DNA from: Meloidogyne chitwoodi
Taxonomy: Eukaryota; Nematoda; Chromadorea; Rhabditida; Meloidogynidae
Assembly (NCBI GenBank): GCA_015183035.1
Contig: JACZZP010000002.1
Span: 744,001 to 808,000 of the forward strand
Direction: 5' to 3'
DNA: 64,000 nt
The notes under the pieces were generated by a model that was not told the origin of the DNA, ran no database searches, and was given only the letters and a program-made list of their open reading frames with translations. Every line of letters starts with the position of its first letter. The stretch's first letter is position 1. This document shows positions 22,588-33,521 of the stretch, in pieces. The translations under genes were made by a program, and so were the position numbers.

Positions 22588-23526
22588 TTAATATGTCCCT
22601 TCTTCTTCTAATGCATTTCCACCTTCATCTCCATAATCTTCACCTCCATCAAAATATGTTTCTATATAATCATTTGCATCTTCTGCTAAATAATCTTCAT
22701 CAGAATATTCTACTTCTTCGTCGTCTTCATTTGTAAGTTTTTGCGTTGTGTCAATATCATCATCATCTTTGTCTTTTACTTCTTCGTTTTCAATTTCCTT
22801 TAAGAATGTTTAATAAAATTTTAAATTTAAAAAACCTGTCCTGGATGAATTTCACGTTCCCCAAGCCTTTCTAGAACTGCATTTTCGTCAATTTTGGCAC
22901 GTTTGGCTGATCGAATGTTGGTTTTACTTTTAGTCTTCCAATTAAGTTCTGCAGGAAGGCGATTCCAATCTTAAAATTTTTAAAGAAATTTAGATAAATC
23001 CCCATGTGTAAATTCCAGTAAACTTCTCAAAAATAAGCCACAAAGTTTTATTATATAATTGAAATAAACTAACGTGGTTCAAAAGTTTCCTTATCCATCA
23101 ATCGATATTTGTCTGTATACTAAAATTTAAAAAAATAAATTTTTAAAAGTTAAATTTAAAAATTTTACCCTTCTAACATCACGCTTCCCGATCTTTTTAA
23201 TATAAAATGGTGAATCCCGAAAACGATTCAAAAATTCCTGTTTTGTGTCTACCATAAAAGCAAGTTCTTTTGTTTCTTCCAAAGGTAAAGGAATTTTATC
23301 TAATGGCTGAAAATTAAAAAAAAATATTTTTAAAGAAATAGAAAGTTTTTATTAACTGGATATAAAGGCAAAGGTTCATTCCGTACTTGTTGAGCATTGT
23401 ATTGACTAACATCTTGTCGACTTATTCCTAGAACCTTTAGTGAAATTTTTATTAAAAAAATAAAAAATAAACGTTTGCAATTGCTCGAACACCGCTTGAA
23501 GAAGCTCCTCTTCCACCTCTGCTCAT
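22588..23526 (-). CDS. DNA-directed RNA polymerase III subunit RPC7 (POLR3G/GL)
   Basis: The start ATG is at 23526 (MSRGGRGASSSGVRAIAN) and the stop at 22588-22590. Successive exons give NEPLPLYPV, PLPLEETKELAFMVDTKQEF and LNRFRDSPFYIKKIGKRDVR. Next come RYTDKYRLMDKETFEPRDWN and RLPAELNWKTKSK, then a highly acidic C-terminus ending ANDYIETYFDGGEDYGDEGG. This reproduces RPC7/RPC32: an RGG-type start, P.PL.P., PYFI...KRDV.RYSDKY, DW..LP.EL, an acidic tail and YI..YFDNGEDFG. RPC7 is part of the RPC3-RPC6-RPC7 initiation subcomplex of Pol III in the nucleus, used for tRNA and 5S genes. It is the first gene of a probable two-gene unit with the small gene at 22201-22527. Confidence 0.9.
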
Positions 23527-24078
23527 TTATAAATAAAAAATACAAATTAATTGAATAAATAATCTGAAAAGTGAAAAGATTAAATTAAAAGAATATAATT
23601 TTCCGCAACTTTTATCGCAAGACATAATAATCTAAATATATCTCATATATTCAATAAAATTCCATTTTTTATTCTTTTATTGAAATAAATGTACGTAAAA
23701 TAAATAAGTGTTATATGATAATAGTTTGTGATATATTAGAGATGAAAAAATAAAATTTAAATATGCAAGTGTAAATTTGAGATGTTTGAGGAAGATAAAT
23801 GATTAGATGAATCAAAAAAAAACATTTGAGATTGACAAAAAGGAATTCAGAAAGATAAAATGGTAGAGCGAAACTTCCGGACGCCCACAAAAGTTTACAA
23901 AAAACTAGTTTATCTACCTTTTCAAAGGGCCAACTGGTATAATAATTTATATAACTATTTTGTAGTATGGTATTAAATCTATATCCAAGTTTTAGACGAG
24001 AAATTTGAGTCCAGAAGCTTTGGTCCGAAAGTTTCGACCTGCCGATAAAATTTAAATATTTGGATTTTAATGTTTAGT
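23527..24078. other. Intergenic with candidate TIR remnant
   Basis: This is the promoter side of RPC7 and the 3' side of the CPEB gene (both minus). A 13-bp imperfect inverted repeat (cgaaacttccgga at 23869-23881; tccgaaagtttcg at 24024-24036) flanks about 140 bp and may be a small MITE remnant. I see no clear target-site duplication and no coding exon. Confidence 0.4.
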
Positions 24079-25885
24079 TCAATTATTTCCCCCTCCTTTA
24101 ATGTGACGTTTAGATGGAGTATGATTGCTCATTGAAGGACGCACATTATGAATAATTTTCCAGCAATTGACACAATAATAAGCCAGACATATAATCTCAT
24201 TGCAAAAACGAGTTCCATTGGTGATTCCACACTTCTCACATGGCATATTAGATGCCAAAAAGGCCTTAAATTCAACCTAAAAAATAAAAACAGATAAAAT
24301 CTTGAAGGATAATTGAATAGATTAAACAAGCCCTGTTACCAAAAAATATCAAAAAACATCATTATTATAATGATTAAATAATTTAAAAATTAAATCCAAA
24401 TAATATAAATAAACCTTTCGCTCAAAAGATCCGAAACCAAGAAGTACTTCATGCGCCGCAATCGCCTTAATGTATGACTCTTTTGTAGTAAAAACAATAC
24501 AAGCTGCTCCTTTCGGATAAAAATGCTGAGGATCTAATTCAATAGCACTGTAAGCAACGGGTCCAATAACATCTTCGGTGGCACAAGCAAGTGTAGCTAC
24601 AATTTATTAAAATTTAAATTAAAAAAAAAAAAACCTGCAGAACAAGTTCGAGGAATTCCACCAACAAAAACAGAAAAACGACGGAATCCGCGCCAATCAG
24701 GTTGAGCCGTATATATAGTATCCTTCATCTCCCAAACTTTAATTTCTACCTTAAAACGTTTTTTTAAACTTTAAATAAACAAATCCTTTACCGGATGCAT
24801 TAAGCCATTAATTGTATAAATAGGGAAAAAAATCCTGTTGTTTGACTGCTGGCATTGGCGAAGCATATGAAAAATTGCCTGTTCATGCTCAAATACAACG
24901 AAAGCATAGCCTAAAATTTTTAAACGTCATAAAAGAAAATTAAAAGTTAACAGAATCTAACCGTTTGGAGGACGATCCTGAATAGAAGTTTTTTTGGGCC
25001 AGTCAATAAAGTTTGGACCAAATTTGGAAAAGTTGAGTTGAAGAATATCTTAAAAAATATTGTTGAAAACAAATGGTGTGGTTGTGGATAAAAGTCGAAG
25101 CATATGTATAAAGAAACGAATTAAGGACATTTAAAATAAAACTACAGTGTATATGGAGGGATCCTAAACAAAAGCAAAGAATTCCCTCAAAACCAAAAAT
25201 AAAACAAACTTGTAGTTAGAGAAGACTGAATTCCACCAAGAAAGACTTTCAACGAAAAATAGGTAGGTTGAGAAAACGAACGATGATTTAAACGAAAACG
25301 AGCTCCAGCAAAACTAGCACCATGCATCACTCCACTATTGCCGCTGTTACAACCAGCACTTCCTCCAGCAGCAACTCCCACAAATCCACTGCCAATGTTA
25401 AAGGGAGGCGCCGAAAAAGGTGGCTCGTTGATTAATGGAAGTTCAGACGACAGAGGCGGAAATGAATGAAGGTTCATAAGAGTAGAGAAATCGTTTGCAC
25501 TGCCCGTCAGAGAATTGTCGCTTGTAGGTTTATCCACTGAAACTTAATTTTAATGATTAAACAATTTTTTAAAATCTAACCGTTAAAATCCTCTCCAAAA
25601 AACACTCGATCTTGCTTATTAACTGGGGGTGCAGAAACAGTACAAAATGTTGTAGGAAGATTAGCTAACGAATACAATGAATTTGGTACTAACGGTACGT
25701 GTTGCTTTGTAATGTATTTATCCATCATGTAATCAGCAAATGAGCGAAAATCTTGATAAAATCTGTGATTTTTAAAATTTGTGCTAAAATGATAAGGATT
25801 AGTGATAAGATTTGTAATCGGCGCCCCCGATAACCCTAAAAACACGTTTTTACTATGCTACTGCGATTATTTGGGGTGGAGCCCC
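24079..25885 (-). CDS. Cytoplasmic polyadenylation element-binding protein (CPEB family)
   Basis: The stop is TGA at 24079-24081. The 5' end is uncertain; a possible ATG lies near 25885, and coding is clear from 25845 downward. The N-terminal part is low complexity (Ser/Pro/Gly-rich, SNSLYSLANLPTTF-like). RRM1 begins with SLKVFLGGIQSSLTT and continues FGPNFIDWPKK and NGYAFVVFEHEQAIFHMLRQ. RRM2 begins FRRFSVFVGGIPRTCSA and continues DVIGPVAYSAIELD, YPKGAACIVFTTKESYIKAI. The C-terminal ZZ-type zinc module is CEKCGITNGTRFC..IICLAYYCVNCW...H. RRM1-RRM2-ZZ is the CPEB signature. CPEBs bind U-rich 3'UTR elements and control polyadenylation and translation, notably in the germ line. The spacing RRM1-VFLGG to FGPNFIDWP is typical of CPEB1-like proteins. 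C. elegans has CPB-1, -2, -3 and FOG-1; I cannot assign which. Confidence 0.85.
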
Positions 25886-26518
25886 CATTGTTAAGGATTG
25901 ACAAAATCTGAAAAAATAAAATATAAATAAAAAAAGAAGATATTTATAATTAATCTCAAAAGATGAAGTGAAAATTAAAAAACAAAAAATATAGTAATTT
26001 TTCTCATTTTCTCTTCCATCTATCTATAAACAAAAGAATGTTGTAGTGTCAATTTTCGTTTAATCGAATCAAAACAAAAATATCAATAGTCATTTCATCA
26101 AATAGACAAAACGCCAAACTCAAAAATAACATTTTTAATGTGCAGTGTTTTCTTTTGTAATTATTTCAAATAAAAAATATTAAAATTGGCAAATACTTAA
26201 TATCTTCTTTATTTTAATAATATTATCTTTCATTATCTTATTCCATTAACTTTTCTAATAATTGAGGAAACAGATTTTGTTATTTAGACGTAATTTGGCA
26301 ACTTGTTTCTTAGTTATTTCTTTAAATCATAAACCTTTTGTGAGGACATATAATTGACATCTTTCATTATTTTTTTGTTATCAATCTTCTAAACTTTTTT
26401 TAATTATTAGGAAATTGAGGATATTTTAATAGGAATTCCTTTCGCCATTAATATAGTTTATCCTCAATTTTATTGAATTTTTTCTAATTTTAATTTTTAG
26501 ATTTAATTACTTTATTAA
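25886..26518. other. Divergent intergenic region (CPEB / INTS13)
   Basis: AT-rich upstream region of two divergent genes. A possible noncoding leader or trans-splice acceptor (aatttttag) occurs at about 26500, just before the INTS13 ATG. Nothing else is recognised. Confidence 0.45.
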
Positions 26519-29500
26519 ATGTCTTCAATTATTGAAGCAGAAAACCACAAAGTGGTAATCGTTCTCGACAGAAGTCCAAAATTTGCTGCATTTGCTCCGA
26601 CAGCGGTATTTTTTTTTAATTTTTTGCCTAAATTATTTCTAATAAAAGTATTAGAGCTCGAACTTGAGTTTCGATTGATATTTGACATATCGAAAAATAT
26701 CGATATATCATATCGGTTTGATCTCTACTAAATATATTATACACATATAGTGAAATTCTGCAAACTTTAACTACATCCCAATTTAATAATTGACTTATTG
26801 TTAAGCTAAAGTCCAATTTATTTAATTTAATAACTAAGTTATTTAATTTATTGTCAAAAAAATCAGCAATTTATATCATAAATAAAGTCAAAGGCTGTCG
26901 CATTAAATATAATTTCCCAAAAAACTGTCATCTCTTTATTCTAATTTTCGATTTCAAGCATTGTATTTTCCCATCCATTCATCCCACAAAGCCAAAGCAT
27001 TATCAGTTCCGCGTTCCTAAATAATCTTATTTTTTCCAAATATTTTTTCGTAATCACCTGAATTTCTGTGCGAGCATCCTCAATCACAACAGTTCCATCC
27101 GGCTTGATAACTCGGCAAGTTGGAATGGTTTTGACTTCGTATTTTGTCAAAAGCTCACTAAAAAATAATTATTTGCTATTAAAATTATTAAATAAAAATT
27201 ACTCAATCTTTGGATCACCAAATTCCAAATAAGTCCATTCTCCATGATGATCATTATAATATTCTTTGAGGTCATTAGCTGCGCGATCTCTAGAAACAAA
27301 AATCACTTCAAAATTTTTTCCTGCAGCTTTTAACTCGTCATAGAATTTCTTTAAAAATATTTTTTTACGTAAACTATATAATTTTTGAAAAAAAACCTTA
27401 AGTTTTGGAGTAAAAGCTCGACAAGGTGGACACCACATTGCAGAAAAATAGAGAGCAACAACCTTGTTATTTAAATATTCTTCAGCATTCACAATGCTTT
27501 GATCTTTAAGTACAATTTTTTGACCAGCTAAAACTTGTGCCATTTTAATATTTGAACTAAAAATTATTAATTAATTATTTTAAATTATTTTTTTGTAAAA
27601 AAATAACTAAGAAAGTGGGTTCAATGATGAGAATGAAACTTTGTGGACAGTGTTAAAGAGAAAATTGCGAAATATAGATTGCATATATAAATACCTAAAA
27701 ACGTGTAATTTAGGCAAATCTTTAAGGAAAAAATTTGAAAAAGACCCTAAAATAACATTGATAATTAAATGCTGACAAATTCTTTTTTTATGATGTAATA
27801 TTTAAATATAATTTCATATAATAAATGTGACATCATTAAAAAAGAATGAAATCCTCCCCAAAAAAAGCATTGATTTTGAACCATTCAACTTGAAATAAAT
27901 AAAGTTGAGTGAATAGACTCGCGTCGCGTTAGTTTTTAATATTTTCTGCAAGGTAGCACCAATAAATTAATATTTTTATTAGTAAAAGATCGAAAATTGA
28001 GAGGAAAAGACTTTTCTATAATTTTCTGTTTCTCTTGCTTTATTGTTGTTTGTGTTCTCTATCATTTTAAACATTTCGCCAAATTTTTATATACAGGCAA
28101 AAATTAAATATTTTAAAAATTTTTTTTTAATAAAGGAGATTTTTTTTAAATTTTAAAATTTTTTTAAATTTAGGACGTCTCATCATCACAGGATCACCAA
28201 AGCAATGTAAAACCACCAAAAACTTTATGGAATTGTTCAGTCGAAGCTGCTCTAGAATTTCATCGTATTGTTTCAGATCTTTACCCTCAAGGTCAAAAAC
28301 AATTACGTTTTGTTATTTCTGATTATGTTGGGAAATTTATTACACCTCCATGGTCTGATAATTTATTAAATCAAAAAGAGGTTATATTTAATTTTTAATA
28401 TTTTTTTTAATTATTATTGTTTTAAAGCTTTTTGATGCATTAAATGCTTGTGAAGCACCTCAATCTGATGGAGATATTTCTTCTTGTTCAATACTTAATG
28501 GAATTTTATTTGCTTTGGAAGCTATGACTGAAAGAAGTCCAAAACAAAGAAATGATTTACTTAAATATTTGGCTTATTTAGACCAAAAAGAAGAAGAAAG
28601 ACTTAAATTATATTCAAAAGGTCCTCCAACTGTTGAAGAAATTAAAGAAAAACAAAAAATGAAAAAATTGAATATTAAAAGAAAGAATAATTTTAGAATA
28701 AATAATAAAGGAGCAATTATAATTATTACTTCTTTTGAATCGTAAGAAAAGATTTATTTATTTAAAATTAAATAAAAAATAAATTTTAGTGCAGCAGAAT
28801 ATGATTCAATAATTGAATATTTTACTGAACAAATTTTGGCAAAAAATGAATCAATTAGATCGGCAATTGATGAAAGGTTTTTTTTTTTAATTTAAATTTT
28901 CTTTTATTGGGGGTTGTTTTATGGGTAATTATTTATTTTTTGTTTTTTTTAGTTCAGTTTTGGAGTAAAAAAAAAGCTTAAAATATTTTTAAAATTATTT
29001 TTAAATTTTATAGAATGGTTCGTATTGATCAAACAGATTTATATATTTTACACATTGAACACAATTTGTCTGGAACTCAAAATAATATAATTTGTAATAA
29101 AGAAAAGGTTTTTTTCTTTTTTTTTAAATAAAAATTATTTAAATTTTGAAGGAATATAATTTTTTTACTTCTCGTCTTTTTTCTGTTTTACCTGGAATTA
29201 ATTTAATTACGGGAATACACAGAATTTTACATGATATTTATTCACTTGTTTCTACTACTGTTGTCGGTATACCTATGAAGGTTTATTTTTTATTTTTTTA
29301 AGTAAATTTGTTTAAAAATAAATAAATAGGAAGCAAATCAATCTGGCCAATCTATTCATTATGATGTTGAATTAATTCATCCTAAACTTGCCCTTTTTGA
29401 ATTAAAAAATTGTGGATTATTAGAAGAAAATAATAATTCAAAATTATTAGACAATTCGTCTGTTCATTGGCAATTATTTAATTCTGTTCGTCTTAAATGG

Positions 29501-30748
29501 TGTACAGCAAAAGCTTTGAAAAATGATATTGTATTTTTTTAATTATTTTATTTTTAATAATTTGTTTTTCAGATTCCTTTAATTAGTGAAACTTCTTTTC
29601 CTTTCACTTTAGCTTTTAATAAAAATAGAGCCTCAATTTGCCTTACTTCTTTTGTTGCAAATGGAAAAAGTGTAATGTTAGAAGTTTTACAAGAAGCATT
29701 TCAACAATTTTTAATTAATCCTAATGTTAAAGATAAATTAATTTCACATTATTTGAGTAAAAATAATGAAGGAAGATTTGTTATACAATGCGTTAATTTT
29801 GGTGGAAAAAAATGTAAGAAGATAAAGAGGTTTTTTTAAATCTAATTTAGGACTAATTAATTCATAATTAGTTACAAATTTATTTTTTTTTAATTATTCG
29901 ATTTATCCCCCCACCCTTTTAGTAGTGACCGGAACTTTTTTGTCTAACAGGATTATATTTTCTCTTCAGAGCGCCTGTGATAAGGCTACTCTCTTATGTG
30001 ATAGAGACGCAGAAAATATGTACAATTCCGGAAAAGAGCAAATTACAATATTTTTCTCTGACCGCAACTTTCCACTGGTCAGTTTTTCTGCGTCTCTTTT
30101 AAGTGAGAGAGTGGCCTTTATCACAGGCGCTCTGAAGAGAAAATATAATCCTGTTAGACAAAAAAGTTCCGGTCACTACTTTTAGTGTTATAAAAATGAT
30201 TTAATAATAAATTATTTTTAAATTTTTTAGCAATTATTTCTAACATAAAAATTGAACAAAATGAAGCTTTTTCTTCTCAAGAAGAACCTCAAGGAAGTAA
30301 AAAGGCCTTTATTGAAACTCCAAAAATTAAATGGGCATCAACAAATCCTAGAGATAATTGTAGTACTTCACAAGAAGAGGTTTTTATTTTTTATATTAAA
30401 ATAAATTAATTAATTTAATAGGAAAATTTAAATAAAAATGTTTTAAAAAAACGTCCATTAATTTCTTCAACATTGGAAGATTTAACAAAAAATGAAGAAT
30501 TAATGAATAAAAGAATAAAACAAAGAAAATTGCAAATATCAACACTTTGGAAACCAAATGAAGAATTAGATTTGTATGATTGGTGGCATTCACAATATAA
30601 AACAAAATATTGGACAAATTGGAAAGGAGAATTTGAAGGAAGAAAAAAATTTGGAGATAAAGCACAGGAATGTTTATATCCAGGATTAAAATTACCTGCT
30701 GGGCAATCAAATGGAGCAGGGACTGGAACGGCTGGACCTATTGAATAA
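26519..30748 (+). CDS. Integrator complex subunit 13 (Asunder/Mat89Bb)
   Basis: The start ATG is 26519-26521 (MSSIIEAENHKVVIVLDRSP, KFAAFAPTA), then there is an intron of about 1.57 kb. Coding resumes at about 28174: PPKTLWNCSVEAALEFHRIV, FVISDYVGKFI, CSILNGILFALEAMTERSPK. Later come NNKGAIIIITSFES, LISVTT-like STTVVGIPMK, SIHYDVELIHPKLALFELKN, VRLKWCTAKAL and ASICLTSFVANGKSVMLEVL. The last exon has NEELDLYDWWHSQYKTKYWT and stops at 30746-30748. Each block lines up with Asunder/INTS13 (SLWTCSVES, CSILHGLVAAVE, GRIICITNA, TNIPMKEE, YDVELLHHKDA, LKWCTPR, SSCLTNFLLNGRSVLLE). INTS13 is part of the Integrator enhancer/snRNA-processing machinery and also acts in dynein recruitment and the mitotic cycle. 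The internal region is shorter than in animals generally. Intron 1 hosts a nested minus-strand gene and a later intron hosts a MITE. Confidence 0.85.
26954..27543 (-). CDS. Tryparedoxin/nucleoredoxin-like protein, nested in INTS13 intron 1
   Basis: The start ATG is at 27543 (MAQVLAGQKIVLKDQSIVNA) and the stop TGA at 26954-26956. That is about 150 residues with a thioredoxin fold: VVALYFSAMWCPPCRAFTPK carries the CPPC active site. Then come FYDELKAAGKNFEVIFVSRD, HHGEWTYLEFGDPKIE and the cis-proline loop TKYEVKTIPTCRVIKPDG. A final exon gives NALALWDEWMGKY. Both active cysteines and the cis-Pro are intact. The WCPPC motif with FVSRD and a WTYLEFGD loop is the tryparedoxin/nucleoredoxin-like group common in nematodes, which reduces protein disulfides in the cytosol. 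It lies wholly inside the first intron of INTS13 on the opposite strand. It has its own 5' flank at 27544-28170, where I see no other gene. Confidence 0.85.
29923..30178. mobile_element. 256-bp hairpin MITE in an INTS13 intron
   Basis: The ends tagtgaccggaac and gttccggtcacta are inverted repeats whose arms stay identical for about 60 bp and similar to about 95 bp. Both sides are flanked by cttttag (29916-29922 and 30179-30185), a 7-bp candidate target-site duplication (8 bp with one mismatch). The near-perfect arms indicate a young insertion. It carries no transposase. The TSD length would suit a hAT-like element, but the superfamily is uncertain. Confidence 0.85.
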
Positions 30749-30992
30749 AATAAATAAATATTTATTATTTGTTTATTTATTTATTTTAAAAAATATAATA
30801 ATATTTTTTAAAGCTGAAGAATTAATTATTTAAAAAAAATAAATATAAGAAATTAATTGATAATATATTTTTTTTTATTATAAAATTCAAAAAAAGATAA
30901 AAATTTAATTTATTTATTCTGAATTAATACATACCTTAAAAATACAAAAATATTATTTTTTATTAATTTTAAGAAATAATAAATAAATTAAT

Positions 30993-31410
30993 TTATTTTA
31001 ATTCATAAATTTTCTCAAATTTTATTGGTCCAGAAGGATAATTAAAAAATTTTTTATTTCTTTTATCTTGTTCTAATTTAACCAATTGACATGTATTTTC
31101 AAATTGTGCTTGGTCTTTAAATCCATTTTTAATTAAAAGTTTTTTTCTTTTAATCTTTAAAAAATAATTTAATTAATTTAAATAAATTAATTACCTCTAA
31201 ATAATAATTATTTTCTTCTTTTTTAACAATTTTTTGTTCAAGTTTATTAATTAATTTTAAATAATTAATTAAATCATAATTACTAAGTCTTTCAATTCCA
31301 ATAGAACTTATAGGGAAATGATTAAATGGAATTCCAATAATTAAAAATAATAATTGATTATTTAAAATTATAAAAATAGTAAAAAAAATATTTTTTAAAT
31401 AAATAAACAT
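30993..31410 (-). CDS. Small putative secreted protein (unknown)
   Basis: The start ATG at 31410 gives a hydrophobic leader (MFIYLKNIFFTIFIILNNQL, LFLIIG), consistent with a signal peptide. It continues IPFNHFPISSIGIERLSNYD and LINYLKLINKLEQKIVKKEE. A short intron (about 31153-31195) joins to KRKKLLIKNGFKDQAQFENT, CQLVKLEQDKRNKKFFNYPS and GPIKFEKIYELK, with TAA at 30993-30995. The mature part would be about 95 residues, lysine-rich, with a single cysteine. No family is recognised. It is convergent with INTS13, 244 bp away. Confidence 0.55.
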
Positions 31411-31992
31411 TTTTTGAAAAAAAAATGTTTAAAATTAAATTAAAAGAATTAGTAAATATTTATTATTTTTTATGAATCATTTTTTTAATTTTTTTTATTA
31501 TTATTCATAAAAATTATTATTTTGATTATTATTAATTTTTAAATTTTAATAATTATGTAGACTTTGCCTTTGTTTGTGGCACTGCAATAAATTTTAATTA
31601 ATTTAATTTTATTAGTTTATTTAATTTTTAAAAATAAATAATTTAAAAGAGGTGTTTTTTAAAAATAATTTAATCTTTAAAACTTTTTTTTAAATTTTTT
31701 TTTAATTTTTTAAAATTTTTTTTTAAATTTATTTACACATTTTTAATAAATAAAATAATGAATTAAATAGAATATTTGCTTTAAGTTTTTTTATTTTATT
31801 TAAAAAACATCTATGTGTGTGTGTGTAAATTAACTTTAAATAATAAAGAAAAAAAAGATTATTTTATTTGCACTTGTATTTTGTGTTAAAATAAATTATA
31901 TTTATTTAAAAGAAATTATTTTAACCAAACAATTTATTTATTTTCAAAAAAAAAAAAATAAATAAAAAATTCTTTTCTTAAAAAATAAAAAA
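31411..31992. other. Divergent AT-rich intergenic region
   Basis: Very AT-rich, with homopolymer runs and a short gt-dinucleotide run at about 31814-31826. No coding exon, RNA gene or clear repeat unit is seen. Confidence 0.5.
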
Positions 31993-33369
31993 ATGTCTTT
32001 AAAACGTTTTATTAATCGTGTTGTAATAATAACTGGATCTTCTTCTGGGATTGGCAGACAAACAGCTTTAGAATTTGCCAAAGAAGGTGCTTTAGTTGTT
32101 ATACATGGACAAAGTAAAGAAAGATTAGAAGAAACTTTAAAATTATTAAATTCTGAAGGAATTAATTCAAAAAGAATTCTTTCAATAATTGGACAATTAG
32201 AAAAAGAAGAAACTCCAAAATTAATTTTAGAAAAAACTCTTGAACGTTTTGGGAAGATTGATATTTTGGTAAAAAAGAGCTTTAAATAGTCTAATAAAAA
32301 CAAACTTTAATTGGACAGACAATAAAAAAAATAGGACTTTACCTATTTTATTAGAAAATTATCAAGAAAAAATTCCAAAAAAATAAATTTAAATTTTCCA
32401 ACTTTATATAGTATAAGGATTAGAGATAGACAAAATGCTAAAATCAAATTCGAATTCTAAAATTATTCGATTTCCCAAAAATAAGTCGAATCGAATTCAA
32501 GGATACACTCTAAGAGACTAGCTTCTTCTCTTATACCTAATAATTAGTAGTTTATTTTTCAACTACCCTATAGGAGGTCGGTTTATTGGAGAGAGGGTCG
32601 GTCTAATAGAGAGAGAGTTAGTTAATTAGAGGAAATACGGTATAATAATTATTTTATATAATTTTTAGATAAATAATGCAGCTGCTGGTTGTAAACCGGG
32701 AATAACTTTTAAAGCTGGATCTGATGCAAATTCATTAGATAATCTTGATTATTTATTTGCTGTAAATTTAAGAAGGTTTTCTTTTCTTTTTTTTTCTAAA
32801 TTAATTAAAAAATAAATAAAAATAAAGTATTGTTCAATTACTTGAAGGAGCTTTACCTCATTTAAAAAATACAAAAGGAAATATAATTAATATTTCAACA
32901 AGTGGTTCAATTCGTCCATTACGTTCAGCAGCATTTTATTGTGCACTTAAAAGTGCTTTAGATAGATTAACTGAAAGTTATGCACAAATTTGGGGGCCAA
33001 AAGGTGTTAGAATTAATTGTGTAAGGTAATTGAGAGAGTTTTTTTTAATTAAAATTTAAAAAAATATATATATTTTTAGTCCAGGACCAATAAAAACTTT
33101 AATTTTTGAACGAAATGGAATTTGTGGAACAAAGAAAGAACAGGTTAACTATTTGAAAATATTAAAATAAATATTTTTAGCATCAAAAATGGGTAGAATC
33201 AGCAACATTAATGGGTAGATATGGAAAGGTAGAAGAAGTTTCTTCAGTAATTAAATTTCTTGCTAGTGATGAAGCTAGTTTTGTATGTGGGGCTAATTGG
33301 TTGGTAGATGATGGAATGTCTATTAAATCAGTGCCTGTTGATATTAGTGGAGAAATTATAGAAAAATAA
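31993..33369 (+). CDS. Short-chain dehydrogenase/reductase (SDR family)
   Basis: The start ATG is 31993-31995 and the stop TAA 33367-33369. A classical SDR layout: the cofactor loop [20 protein letters not shown] near the N-terminus, then [23 protein letters not shown] with the catalytic Ser, the YCALK active site (Tyr and Lys) in [18 protein letters not shown], and SPGPIKTL. The C-terminal [20 protein letters not shown] plus DDGMS completes the fold. Length is about 280 residues. SDRs oxidise or reduce alcohols and ketones with NAD(P); the substrate is not predictable. The residue after the second strand (VVIHGQ) lacks an obvious acidic NAD selector, so NADP is plausible. The intron at about 32270-32669 splits DIL|INNAA and carries short repeats of ggtcggt and gagagag. 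Confidence 0.88.
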
Positions 33370-33521
33370 TTAAAATAAATAAATAATAATAAATAAATAA
33401 ATAATAAATGAGAGATATAAATTAGAAAATAATTTGTAAAAATTAAAAAATTAGTTTTTTATAATCAATTAAATACAAAAATATATAATAGTAAATTAAT
33501 TATTAATTAATTAAAAATTAA

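Noticed and set aside
26690..26720. Palindromic tatcgatatatc-type sequence in INTS13 intron 1
   Set aside because: Short AT-rich palindromes are expected by chance in this composition.
29925..30185. Open frame of 86 codons in the INTS13 intron
   Set aside because: It coincides with the hairpin MITE and arises from its inverted arms; there is no protein-like conservation.
31814..31826. GT dinucleotide run
   Set aside because: A simple microsatellite of a few units with no special context.
32000..32303. Minus-strand open frame over the SDR first exon
   Set aside because: It is the mirror of a clear SDR coding exon with the TGSSSGIG motif and has no family resemblance of its own.
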